Positions 9,387-16,956 of a DNA stretch of 64,000 nt are shown piece by piece (positions within the stretch are counted from its first letter, which is position 1; each line of letters begins with the position of its first letter). The DNA is from Nocardioides sp. (GTDB lineage Bacteria; Actinomycetota; Actinomycetes; Propionibacteriales; Nocardioidaceae): the NCBI RefSeq assembly GCF_030019515.1, contig NZ_JASEEQ010000002.1:124001-188000 (forward strand), read 5' to 3'. The notes beneath the pieces were generated by a model. The model saw only the letters and a list, made by a program, of their open reading frames with translations, did no database searches and had not been told where the DNA came from. A program made the translations under genes and the position numbers.

Positions 9387-10871
9387 TCACTCGAAGCCGG
9401 CGTGCTGGGGCCGCTCGAAGAACAGCACCGCCACGAAGCCGAGGACCAGCACCGCGGCCGGGAGCAGCATCGAGGTCGCCATCGCCTGGCTGAAGTGATC
9501 GGCCACGGCCGGAGGCAGCCGCACCGGGCCGCCGTCGCCACCCTCGCCGGTGAACGGCGGGAGCCCTTCCGCAGCAAGGCGCGCGTCCATCAGCACCGCG
9601 ATCGCCGCCGAGCCGAGCACCGCGCCGACCTGGCGGGTGGCGTTGTAGACCCCGGAGCCGGCGCCGGCCAGCCGGATCGGCAGGTTGCGGGTGGCGGTGG
9701 CACTGTTCGGCGCCCAGACGCAGGCGTTGCCGATGCCGAGCAGCACCATCGCCGGGACCAGCCACCAGATCGAGGTGTCGGGCGTCATCAGCACCGAGAG
9801 CCACACCAGGGACGCGACGATGCACGCGAACCCGAAGCTGGTGATCTGGCGCGGGTGGACGCGGTCGGTCAGGCGGCCCACGTTGCGGGCCAGCAGGATC
9901 GTCATCACCGCCATCGGGACCAGCAGCAGGGCCGACCGGGTCGGGCTGAGGCCGCGCACGACCTGCGCCCAGATCATGATCGGGATCGCCATCGCGGTGA
10001 TCGCGAAGCCCATCACCGAGATGGCGACGTTGGCCAGCGTGAAGTTGCGGTCGGCGAACAGCCTCAGCGGCACCAGGGGCTCCCGGCGGTTGCGGGCCTG
10101 CCAGACCACGAACCCGCCGAGCACGACCAGGCCGGACGCGATCAGGGTCCAGATCACGCCGTTCCAGTCGTACTGGTGGCCCTCCTGGATGCCGAAGACC
10201 AGCAGGAACATGCCCCCGCCGCTGAGCCCGACGCCCAGCCAGTCGAAGCGGTGGTCGTGCGTCTCCAGCCGCGGCACCAGTCGCACGGCGAGCACGAACC
10301 CGACCAGCCCGACCGGGACGTTGATGAAGAAGATCCACTCCCAGCCCAGGCCGTCGACCAGCACGCCGCCGAGGATCGGGCCGACCAGGGTGGCGACGCC
10401 CGCGGTGGCGCCCCAGAGCGCCATCGCCGACCCGCGCCGGTGGGCGGGGAAGATCCGGGTGATGATCGCCATCGTCTGCGGGGTCATCATCGACGCGCCG
10501 ACGCCCTGGAGCACCCGGGCCGCGATCAGCATCTCGATGGACCCGGTGAGCCCGCACCACAACGACGCGAGGGTGAACACGGTCAGCCCGGTGAGGTAGA
10601 GCCGCCTGGGCCCGAACCGGTCGCCGAGCCGGCCGGTGATCAGCACCGGCACGGCGTACGCGAGCAGGTAGGCGCTGGTCACCCAGACGACGTCGTTCAC
10701 GTCGGCGCGGAGGTCCTCGATGATCGCCGGCGTCGCCACCGAGACGATGGTGGTGTCGACGAGGATCATGAAGAAGCCGATGCACAGGGCGAACAGTGCC
10801 GGCCACGGCTCCTTCTCCTCCGAGGTCGCGGTCACGTCCGGCGAGGCGGCGGGTCGGGTCACGCAGCACAC
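9387..10871 (-). CDS. MFS multidrug exporter, DHA2 (14-TM) family
   Basis: This is a 494-residue proton-driven exporter of the EmrB/QacA type. The first helix motif D1 (LVDTTIVSVATPAI) is at about 37-50, the loop 2-3 motif A (GRLGDRFGPRRLYL) at about 80-95, and the antiporter motif C (GPILGGVLVDGLGWEWIFFINVP) around helix 5. The length and the acidic TM1 motif point to the 14-helix DHA2 class, which exports cationic dyes and drugs; the substrate here is unknown. The start is uncertain because GTG 10871 and GTG 10862 are both in frame without a clear ribosome site. It is divergent from the DUF3151 gene 29 bases away, and no TetR or MarR regulator is next to it. Confidence 0.88.
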   Translation of the reverse strand: MCCVTRPAASPDVTATSEEKEPWPALFALCIGFFMILVDTTIVSVATPAIIEDLRADVNDVVWVTSAYLLAYAVPVLITGRLGDRFGPRRLYLTGLTVFTLASLWCGLTGSIEMLIAARVLQGVGASMMTPQTMAIITRIFPAHRRGSAMALWGATAGVATLVGPILGGVLVDGLGWEWIFFINVPVGLVGFVLAVRLVPRLETHDHRFDWLGVGLSGGGMFLLVFGIQEGHQYDWNGVIWTLIASGLVVLGGFVVWQARNRREPLVPLRLFADRNFTLANVAISVMGFAITAMAIPIMIWAQVVRGLSPTRSALLLVPMAVMTILLARNVGRLTDRVHPRQITSFGFACIVASLVWLSVLMTPDTSIWWLVPAMVLLGIGNACVWAPNSATATRNLPIRLAGAGSGVYNATRQVGAVLGSAAIAVLMDARLAAEGLPPFTGEGGDGGPVRLPPAVADHFSQAMATSMLLPAAVLVLGFVAVLFFERPQHAGFE

Positions 10872-10887
10872 TCAACACCCCACCGTG

Positions 10888-10893
10888 GACAAT
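10888..10893 (+). promoter_or_regulatory. Candidate -10 box (GACAAT) of the DUF3151 gene
   Basis: GACAAT ends 7 bases before the ATG at 10901, consistent with a leaderless transcript. The first base departs from TANNNT. Confidence 0.4.
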
Positions 10894-10900
10894 CGCACCC

Positions 10901-11347
10901 ATGAACTCGTTGACGCCTGGTGCAGACCTGATGGCGGGCCCGCCGCCGATCCATCTTCCCGAGGACCCGGCGGCGGCCGAGCTCGTCGAAGGTGCGGACG
11001 TGATGGAGGTGGTCCGCCGGCACCCGGAGTCGCCGCTCGCCTGGGCGACGCTCGGCATGCTGCTGGCCGACCAGGCCGAGGACCTCGACGACCTGGTCAC
11101 GGTCTACGCGTACGCGCGGGTCGGCTACCACCGCAGCCTGGACCGGCTGCGCGGCAACGGTTGGAAGGGCCACGGGCCGGTGCCGTGGGAGCACGAGCCG
11201 AACCGTGGGTTCCTGCAGTCGCTGGGACTGCTCGCACTGGCCGCCCGCCAGATCGGCGAGACCGCCGAGTGGGAGCGGTGCTCCCAGTTCCTGCGCGACT
11301 CGAGCCCGGCGGCGTACGACGAGCTGCTCGGCGACCTGGACGATTGA
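10901..11347 (+). CDS. DUF3151 family protein
   Basis: This is a 148-residue soluble protein of the actinobacterial DUF3151 family (Rv0360c in M. tuberculosis). The family core is seen as YAYARVGYHRSLDRLRG, then NGWKGHGPVPWEHEPNRGFL, and a C-terminal ETAEWERC segment. The fold is predicted to be helical and TPR-like, but no biochemical role is known. ATG 10901 gives the family-typical N-terminus (MNSLTPGADLMAGPPP); longer starts would add an unrelated Arg-rich stretch. It lies near fba here as in Mycobacterium, which hints at an old, conserved neighbourhood rather than a shared pathway. Confidence 0.85.
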   Translation: MNSLTPGADLMAGPPPIHLPEDPAAAELVEGADVMEVVRRHPESPLAWATLGMLLADQAEDLDDLVTVYAYARVGYHRSLDRLRGNGWKGHGPVPWEHEPNRGFLQSLGLLALAARQIGETAEWERCSQFLRDSSPAAYDELLGDLDD

Positions 11348-11379
11348 GCCTGGCGTCCTGAGCGTCGGGCGGGCGTCGG

Positions 11380-11385
11380 TAGCCT
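11380..11385 (+). promoter_or_regulatory. -10 box (TAGCCT) of the lysyl-tRNA synthetase gene
   Basis: TAGCCT ends 6 bases before GTG 11392. No ribosome site is present, which fits leaderless translation. Confidence 0.5.
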
Positions 11386-11391
11386 TGCCCG

Positions 11392-12912
11392 GTGACCGAG
11401 CACCCCACGCCCCCACCCGACGACGACCTGCCCGACCAGATGCGGGTGCGCCGGGCCAAGCGGGCTCGGCTGCTCGAGGAGGGCCGCGAGGCCTATCCCG
11501 TCGGAGTGCCCCGCACGCACACGCTGGCCGAGGTGCGCGAGACCTGGGGTCACCTCGAGGCCGGGGAGGAGACCCAGGACGTCGTCGGCGTGACCGGCCG
11601 CGTGGTGTTCGTCCGCAACACCGGGAAGCTCTGCTTCGCGACCCTGCAGGAGGGGGTCGGCACCCGGCTCCAGGTGATGCTGAGCCTCGCCGAGGTCGGC
11701 GAGGAGGCGCTCGACGACTGGAAGCACACCGTCGACCTCGGTGACCACGTGTTCGTCGAGGGCCGGGCGATCTCCTCCAAGCGCGGCGAGCTCTCGGTGA
11801 TGGCGTCTCGCTGGGCGATGGCCTCCAAGGCGCTGCGGCCGCTGCCGGTGCTGCACAAGGAGCTGTCCGAGGAGTCCCGGGTCCGTCAGCGCTACGCCGA
11901 CCTGATCGTGCGCCAGGAGGCGCGCGACATGGTCCGCACCCGGGCGGCGGTGCTCCGCTCCATCAGGTCCTCCCTCGACGAGGCGGGCTTCGTGGAGGTC
12001 GAGACGCCGATCCTGCAGATGGTGCACGGCGGCGCCGCCGCGCGCCCGTTCGGCACCCACCTGAACGCGTTCGACCAGCCGATGACGCTGCGCATCGCCC
12101 TCGAGCTGTTCCTCAAGCGTGCCGTCGTGGGCGGGGTCGACCGGGTCTACGAGCTCGGCCGGATCTTCCGCAACGAGGGCGTCGACTCGACCCACAGCCC
12201 CGAGTTCACGATGCTGGAGTTCTACGAGGCGTACGGCGACCAGTTCACCGCCGCCGAGCGCACCCGGTCGATCGTGCTCAACGCCGCCGAGGCGGCCGGC
12301 GTCGGCACCACCGTGGTGGACCACCACGGCCGCGAGATCGACCTGTCCGGGGAGTGGCGGTGGCTGCCGATCGCCGACGCGGTCTCCGACGCGGTCGGCG
12401 AGCAGATCTCCACCGAGGAGAGCGACGACAACGCGGGGGCCCTGCGCCGGCTCGCCGAGGCCCGCGAGATCGCGCTCAAGCCCGCCTGGGGGGCCGGCGA
12501 GATCATCCTGGAGCTGTACGAACAGCTCGTCGAGCACACCCTGATCCAGCCGACCTTCGTCTGTGACTACCCCGAGTCGGTGCGCCCGCTCGCCCGACCG
12601 CACCGCACGACCCCCGGCCTGGTCGAGGCCTGGGACCTGATCATCGGTGGCATGGAGCTCGCCCCGAGCTACTCGGAGCTGGTGGACCCGGTCATCCAGC
12701 GCGAGCGCCTGACCGAGCAGTCCCTCCTCGCCGCCGGCGGCGACGCCGAGGCGATGCAGCTCGACGAGGACTTCCTGCGGGCGCTGGAGTACGGCGCCCC
12801 GCCGATGGGCGGCACCGGCATCGGGGTCGACCGGCTGATCATGCTGCTCACCGGGGTCGGCATCCGGGAGACGATCCTGTTCCCGCTCCTCAAGCCGGAG
12901 GCCGACCGCTGA
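11392..12912 (+). CDS. lysS: Lysyl-tRNA synthetase, class II, LysX-type catalytic domain
   Basis: This 506-residue class IIb synthetase has an OB-fold anticodon domain (about 55-160, with FVRNTGKLCFATLQ) and a catalytic core. Motif 2 is FRNEGVDSTHSPEFTMLEFYEAY (about 261-283), and motif 3 is GGTGIGVDRLIMLL (about 476-489). Several segments look more like the synthetase half of mycobacterial LysX than housekeeping LysS: DLGDHVFVEGRAISSKRGEL, MASKALRPLP, and GMELAPSYSELVDP in place of the usual GxEIxNxxSELNDP. The MprF-like membrane half of LysX is absent. The enzyme could charge tRNA-Lys for protein synthesis or supply lysyl groups for lipid modification. A second LysS elsewhere in the genome would decide this. 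Confidence 0.85.
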   Translation: MTEHPTPPPDDDLPDQMRVRRAKRARLLEEGREAYPVGVPRTHTLAEVRETWGHLEAGEETQDVVGVTGRVVFVRNTGKLCFATLQEGVGTRLQVMLSLAEVGEEALDDWKHTVDLGDHVFVEGRAISSKRGELSVMASRWAMASKALRPLPVLHKELSEESRVRQRYADLIVRQEARDMVRTRAAVLRSIRSSLDEAGFVEVETPILQMVHGGAAARPFGTHLNAFDQPMTLRIALELFLKRAVVGGVDRVYELGRIFRNEGVDSTHSPEFTMLEFYEAYGDQFTAAERTRSIVLNAAEAAGVGTTVVDHHGREIDLSGEWRWLPIADAVSDAVGEQISTEESDDNAGALRRLAEAREIALKPAWGAGEIILELYEQLVEHTLIQPTFVCDYPESVRPLARPHRTTPGLVEAWDLIIGGMELAPSYSELVDPVIQRERLTEQSLLAAGGDAEAMQLDEDFLRALEYGAPPMGGTGIGVDRLIMLLTGVGIRETILFPLLKPEADR

Positions 12913-12942
12913 GCGCGCGCGGCTGAGCGTCCCGTCGCTGTG

Positions 12943-12999
12943 ATGGTTGCGCCACCGGGACGACCGATCCCCCGATGCGGGTCGTCCCGGCTCGACCAT
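12943..12999 (+). terminator. Terminator-like hairpin after lysS
   Basis: CCGGGACGACC (12955-12965) pairs perfectly with GGTCGTCCCGG (12980-12990) around a 14-base loop. An outer ATGGT/ACCAT pair (12943-12947, 12995-12999) extends it. Confidence 0.55.
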
Positions 13000-13040
13000 G
13001 CCCCGAGATCGGTGCGCGGCCGTGGCGCGTGCCGGGATCA

Positions 13041-13087
13041 TGGCACTGACCTCTCCGTGCCAGCCGGAGAGAAGTTGCCTCTGGCAC
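13041..13087. promoter_or_regulatory. Repeated TGGCAC half-sites (candidate operator)
   Basis: TGGCAC (13041-13046) faces GTGCCA (13057-13062) with a 10-base spacer, and a third TGGCAC (13082-13087) abuts the -10 box. Nested in this, CTCTCC (13051-13056) faces GGAGAG (13066-13071). The layout suggests a repressor or activator site for the HTH gene that follows, possibly autoregulation. Confidence 0.45.
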
Positions 13088-13093
13088 TAAGAT
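13088..13093 (+). promoter_or_regulatory. -10 box (TAAGAT) of the HTH regulator gene
   Basis: TAAGAT ends 6 bases before ATG 13100, a good -10 box placed for a leaderless transcript. Confidence 0.6.
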
Positions 13094-13099
13094 GCCACG

Positions 13100-14092
13100 A
13101 TGGTCCGATCCGAACCGACCACCGTCCTGACGGCCCTCGGGTTCAGCCCGGCCGTCGAGCGCACCTACGAGCGCGTCGTGCGCCACTCCGGCCAGCGGCT
13201 GCCCTTCGTGGCCGCCGCGGTGCTGCGCACGCCCGACCAGCTGCTGGTCGACCTCGAGCCCCTGGTCGAGCGCGGCATCGTGCACCTCGAGGACGACCGG
13301 GTGCACGTCGAGGCGCCGGCGCGGGCGCTGGCCCGGCTGATCGTCGAGCTGAGTGAGACCGCGTCCCAGGCGCACGCCGACGTGGCGCAGCTGGCGCGCG
13401 CCGTACCCCTCCTCGTCGCCGGCGCCGCCCGCCCGGCCGAGGGCGAGGTGCACGACGTCCGGCCCATCGACGGCGAGATCAGCTCCGGCGGCCAGCCGGG
13501 CCCCCTGATCGCCGCCCTGATCCAGCACAGCAAGGGGGATCTCGCCTGGCTGCGCCCGGACCAGTGGCGGGTGCACCGGGAGGGGCCGATGGTCCAGGTG
13601 GTGCGCGACCTGGTCGCCTCCGGCCGCCGGTCCCGGGCGATCTACCCGGTCCGGGTGCTCCGCGAGGCGCCCGAGGTCGTGCGCGCCCGCGCCGAGGCCG
13701 GCGAGGAGATCCGGGTGCTCCCGGACGTCCCGACCCGGATGTTCGTGATCGGCACCACCCATGCCGTGCTCCCCGAGCCGCTCGGGTTCGTCGACGAGCC
13801 GCGCACCCTCGTGCGCCAGCAGGGCCTGGTCGAGGCGCTCGCGCTGCTCTTCGAGATGCTCTGGGAGCGGGCGTCCACCGTCCCCGAGCTCGAGCAGGGC
13901 GAGCCGCGCTCGGACCTGCGGCGGTTCCTCCTCCAGCAGCTCGCCACCGGCGCCCAGGACGAGCTGATCGCCCGCAAGCTGGGCCTGAGCCTGCGCACCG
14001 TGCGCCGCCGCGTCGCCGGGCTGATGAGCGAGCTCGGTGCCGACTCCCGCTTCCAGGCCGGCGTCGAGGCCGTCCGCCGCGGCTGGCTCTGA
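13100..14092 (+). CDS. Two-HTH transcription regulator (TrmB-like N-end, LuxR-type C-end)
   Basis: This 330-residue regulator seems to have a DNA-binding fold at each end. Residues 8-75 read like a winged helix of the TrmB type (LGFSPAVERTYERVV, then TPDQLLVDLEPLVERGIV). Residues 265-325 carry a LuxR/GerE-type HTH (GAQDELIARKLGLSLRTVRRRV). The middle part, with AIYPVRVLREAPEVV and EIRVLPDVPTRMFVIG, resembles the sensor-like region of similar Streptomyces regulators whose ligand is unknown. No target gene can be named. It has its own promoter with TGGCAC repeats, so autoregulation is plausible. Confidence 0.75.
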   Translation: MVRSEPTTVLTALGFSPAVERTYERVVRHSGQRLPFVAAAVLRTPDQLLVDLEPLVERGIVHLEDDRVHVEAPARALARLIVELSETASQAHADVAQLARAVPLLVAGAARPAEGEVHDVRPIDGEISSGGQPGPLIAALIQHSKGDLAWLRPDQWRVHREGPMVQVVRDLVASGRRSRAIYPVRVLREAPEVVRARAEAGEEIRVLPDVPTRMFVIGTTHAVLPEPLGFVDEPRTLVRQQGLVEALALLFEMLWERASTVPELEQGEPRSDLRRFLLQQLATGAQDELIARKLGLSLRTVRRRVAGLMSELGADSRFQAGVEAVRRGWL

Positions 14093-14219
14093 TCCGGCCG
14101 CGGGCGCGCCGGCGGGCGCGCACCAGGCTCTGCGCGGGGGTGCGGTGTCCGGCCGGCGGGTGGGTGGTGGTCGTGGGGCTGTGGTGACGGGCCGAGAGAC
14201 GGGCCGATGGCGCGTCGGC

Positions 14220-15464
14220 TTATGTCCTCCGGGTGAAGGCGACTTTCCCGCCGGGGAGTTGGGTCATCGGGTAGTGGGGGTCGTGGGCTCGGGCGTGGTG
14301 TTTGGGGCAGAGGAGTCGGCCGTCGTTGACGGTGGTGGTGCCGCCGGTGGCCCAGGGGTGGTTGTGGTGGGTGTGGCAGAGGCCGGGGGGCCAGTCGCAG
14401 CCTTGGGTGGTGCAGGTCTTGTCGCGTTGGGCGATGGCGAGGCGTTGGGCTGTGGTGTGGAACCGGCGGCGGCGGCCGATGTCGAGGGGTTGGCTGTTGC
14501 CGTCGAGGACGAGGGGGATGATCCCGGCCTCACAGGCGAGGCGTCGGGCCTGGCTCGGTGAGATGCCGGTGCCGGTGTCCAGGACCCCCGGCTTGAGGCC
14601 GCCGAGGAGGGTCTCGAGGGGGATGGTGACCACCACGGTCGCCGACACGCCGCCGGCGTGTGGGAGTCGGTCGGTCGGGTAGCGCTCGATCCATTCGCAC
14701 AGTGCCCGGCCCATCCGTTCGGGCCCCGGCACCCGCTCACCCACGGAACCGTCGACCGCGGCGCGGTGTTTGGGGGCGGCGTAGGCGAGGAGCTGTTTCT
14801 TGAGCGCCTGGGCCTGGGCGGTGGGCAAGGTTCCGCGTAGCCGGGTGGTGCCGTCGCCGAGGTCGGTCAGGGTGAGTCGCGTGGTTTGGGCGGCGAGGCG
14901 TTCCTCGGCCTCGAGGAGCTTGGCCGCGTGGGCGTCGCCGGCTTCGGGGTCGATGACGTGGAGGAGTCCTTTGCCGAGGTTGCGTAGCGCGTCGGCGTCG
15001 AAGTGGGCAGCCTCGCGCACCAGGTGTCGTTCGGCCTGGTCGACCAGGGCGGGGTCCACCTGGTCGGGCAGCGCCTCGACGGCGGTCATGATCACCTGGG
15101 CTTGGTCGACCAGGAGGGTCCCGGCGGCCAGGGCGTCGCGGGTCGGCTGGTGCTGGGTCAGCCGGGTGGCGAGCCTGGTCTTGTGTGATGCCTGGGTGTG
15201 GGTCTGTCGGGTCTGGTGGGCCCACCAGCACGTCAACGAGGTCGCGCCGTCGCGTGCGGCGACCTCCACGGTGGCGGCGTGGGTGGCGACCCGGGCCTCG
15301 AGCTCGGCGACCCGGGCGGCGACCTGGGTCAGGTGGGTCAAGGTCTGCGCGGTCTCGGCGGGGTCCATCGACCAGAGCGAGGTGTCGGCCACGTCGTCCA
15401 ACGTGGTCTCCAGGGCCGCGACGGCGCGCGAGACGTGGTGTCGTGGCTGGGCCATGGCGGTCAT
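14220..15464 (-). CDS. DUF222 / HNH endonuclease domain protein (13E12 family)
   Basis: This 414-residue protein has a DUF222 domain (about 20-280) followed by an HNH nuclease motif near the C-terminus (about 345-395: CTTQGCDWPPGLCHTHH, then HPWATGGTTTVNDG and LCPKHH). The Cys and His pairs would hold a zinc ion and the catalytic His-Asn-His core. The family is found in many copies in actinobacteria, including the 13E12 repeats of M. tuberculosis, and is suspected to be mobile. ATG 15464 was chosen for its GGGAG ribosome site. A minus-strand -10 box (TATGCT, 15493-15498) sits upstream. No terminal repeats or recombinase are nearby. Confidence 0.85.
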   Translation of the reverse strand: MTAMAQPRHHVSRAVAALETTLDDVADTSLWSMDPAETAQTLTHLTQVAARVAELEARVATHAATVEVAARDGATSLTCWWAHQTRQTHTQASHKTRLATRLTQHQPTRDALAAGTLLVDQAQVIMTAVEALPDQVDPALVDQAERHLVREAAHFDADALRNLGKGLLHVIDPEAGDAHAAKLLEAEERLAAQTTRLTLTDLGDGTTRLRGTLPTAQAQALKKQLLAYAAPKHRAAVDGSVGERVPGPERMGRALCEWIERYPTDRLPHAGGVSATVVVTIPLETLLGGLKPGVLDTGTGISPSQARRLACEAGIIPLVLDGNSQPLDIGRRRRFHTTAQRLAIAQRDKTCTTQGCDWPPGLCHTHHNHPWATGGTTTVNDGRLLCPKHHARAHDPHYPMTQLPGGKVAFTRRT

Positions 15465-15492
15465 GGGCGGCTCCCGAGAGCTGTTGCGTCCC

Positions 15493-15498
15493 AGCATA
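15493..15498 (-). promoter_or_regulatory. -10 box (TATGCT) of the DUF222/HNH gene
   Basis: On the minus strand this box lies about 28 bases before ATG 15464. It gives a short leader that contains GGGAG. Confidence 0.45.
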
Positions 15499-15698
15499 GT
15501 ATCAAACGTGTGCTCGGAAAGTCAACAGGCGTGACGAGAGGATCTCGAAAGGAACTTCGAGTCAGCGTCGAGGCGTCGGTCAGCACGCCGGGAGGCAGGC
15601 GGCAACCACCCGCCCACCTGTCCCGTTAGCTGCCGAGAACCGCAACCACTGGCCAGCCGGTAGCCGAAGCACAGCCCTCAGCGGTCCGGTGGTTTCGA

Positions 15699-15780
15699 GG
15701 CTCGTCGCCGGCGCCCCTCCCACCTCACCCACCGATGCCGGCTCGTCGCCGGCGCCCCTCGCACCGAGACCGCCGATGCC
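15699..15780. repeat. 41-bp tandem repeat, two copies
   Basis: Two adjoining 41-bp units (15699-15739 and 15740-15780) share an identical first 21 bases starting GGCTCGTCGCCGG and the same last bases (CCGATGCC), with differences in between. A third unit begins at 15781 with GGCTC and then diverges inside the DUF4192 stop region. The rest of the 320-base gap from 15465 shows only the DUF222 promoter. Confidence 0.75.
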
Positions 15781-15783
15781 GGC

Positions 15784-16830
15784 TCAGCCACAGGCCCGCT
15801 CGTCCCACGCATCCGGCGGCACGGCGCGCTCGAGGGCCTGGGCCACCAGCGCGGCCAGCGAGTAGTCCTCGTCAGCCTCGGCGCTGCGGTCCAACGCGCA
15901 CCAGGCCAGCGCGCCGTGACCGGCCTGCCAGGCCGCGAACGCCAGGAGCGCGGCCGGCGCCGCGAGCAGCGGCACCGGCGTCCGGCGCACGACGTCGGTC
16001 CAGAACGCGACGTGCGCGTGGGAGCTCGCGCGGTCCAGCGGGCCCCACGCGGCGTCGCGCACCTCGATTTCGAGGAGCCCGCGCAGCAGCCGGGCGACCT
16101 CCTCGTCCTCCGGCGCCGATCCGGCCCGGGTGTGGCGGACCACGAGGTCGCGGGCCCAGAGGGCCTCCGCCGCCCGCGGCGGCGGGTCGCCGGTGCGGCC
16201 GCCGAGCGCGGCGAGCGCGGCGACCACCCGGCCCGTGCGCTCCACGTCGCCGTCGAGGGTGCGCCGCAGCTCCTCGCGGGACCCGTGCAGGACCCGGCCA
16301 TCGAGCACCGCCTGGGCCAGGAAGGGGTGGGCGGAGAGGTCGTACGGGACGCCCCAGGCGGGGACACCGGGGCGCCGGCCATGGGCGGCGTACCACCGGT
16401 GGCCGTCGGTGCGCAGCGCCTCGATCACCTGCACGCCGGCGTCCACGAAGGCGCGGCACAGCGCGCGGCTGGTGGCGGCCGCGAGCCGGTCGTCGTCGGA
16501 GTAGAGGACGAACAGGGCCTGGGCGACACCGTGCGCGCGAGCGGGCGCGAGCAGGGTCTCGACGGCCTTGGGGATATCGGTACCGGCGGTCGGCAGGTCC
16601 ACGCGGGCGTGGAAGGGTCGCCGGGAGCCGAACGTGAGCATGGCGACCGAGTCGGTCGGCAGGAAGCCGAGGACCACGGGGACCAGGGCGAGCATGTCCT
16701 CGGGCGTGCGGGCGGTCATGGTGGTGACCGGCGGCGGGACCGGAGTGGAACCGGAAGTGGAACCCGGAGTGGAACCGGGAGTGGAACCGGGAGTGGAACC
16801 GGGAGTGGAACCGGGAAGAGAAGCAGTCAT
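15784..16830 (-). CDS. DUF4192 family protein with N-terminal GSTP repeat
   Basis: This 348-residue soluble protein belongs to the actinobacterial DUF4192 family of unknown function. The family start is clear after residue 38: TPEDMLALVPVVLGFLPTDSVAMLTF, a typical first beta strand and helix. The preceding 35 residues are five GSTP units and one GSTS unit coded by a 12-bp repeat, which would be a disordered tail. The ATG at 16830 has GGGAGG about 8 bases upstream. A GTG or ATG after the repeat (near residue 38) could be a second start without the tail. It is divergent from dinB; no functional link is known. Confidence 0.8.
   Translation of the reverse strand: MTASLPGSTPGSTPGSTPGSTPGSTSGSTPVPPPVTTMTARTPEDMLALVPVVLGFLPTDSVAMLTFGSRRPFHARVDLPTAGTDIPKAVETLLAPARAHGVAQALFVLYSDDDRLAAATSRALCRAFVDAGVQVIEALRTDGHRWYAAHGRRPGVPAWGVPYDLSAHPFLAQAVLDGRVLHGSREELRRTLDGDVERTGRVVAALAALGGRTGDPPPRAAEALWARDLVVRHTRAGSAPEDEEVARLLRGLLEIEVRDAAWGPLDRASSHAHVAFWTDVVRRTPVPLLAAPAALLAFAAWQAGHGALAWCALDRSAEADEDYSLAALVAQALERAVPPDAWDERACG
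16742..16813. repeat. 12-bp tandem repeat (six copies) inside the DUF4192 gene
   Basis: The unit GGAGTGGAACCG repeats six times with only two altered bases (copy 2 starts GA and ends CCC). Each unit codes four residues, so copy-number change keeps frame and only changes the length of the GSTP tail. This is a slippage-prone minisatellite. Confidence 0.85.
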
Positions 16831-16944
16831 GGGTCGAACCTCCCCGCGCACACCGACCGTCGACGCCGGTCCGGGCCGGGGCTGTGGAGAAGGTGGTCGG
16901 GCCGGCATCTGTGGAGGGTGAGCGGGCCGGTCGGTGCGAGGAGG

Positions 16945-16950
16945 TACGTT
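16945..16950 (+). promoter_or_regulatory. -10 box (TACGTT) of dinB
   Basis: TACGTT ends 6 bases before GTG 16957. A GAGGAGG string at 16938-16944 lies too far upstream (12 bases) to be certain as a ribosome site. No SOS box was found. Confidence 0.45.
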
Positions 16951-16956
16951 GCGCCC

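Noticed and set aside
14220..15498. Insertion sequence around the DUF222/HNH gene
   Set aside because: No terminal inverted repeats, target duplication or transposase were found.
16742..16813. Possible CRISPR array
   Set aside because: The units are 12 bp with no spacers and code in frame for GSTP.
15916..16956. Upstream extension of dinB
   Set aside because: It runs antisense through DUF4192 and its repeat; the DinB fold starts at 16957 after a -10 box.
16831..16956. SOS box for dinB
   Set aside because: TCGAAC occurs near 16834 but lacks the GTTCGA partner at the right spacing.
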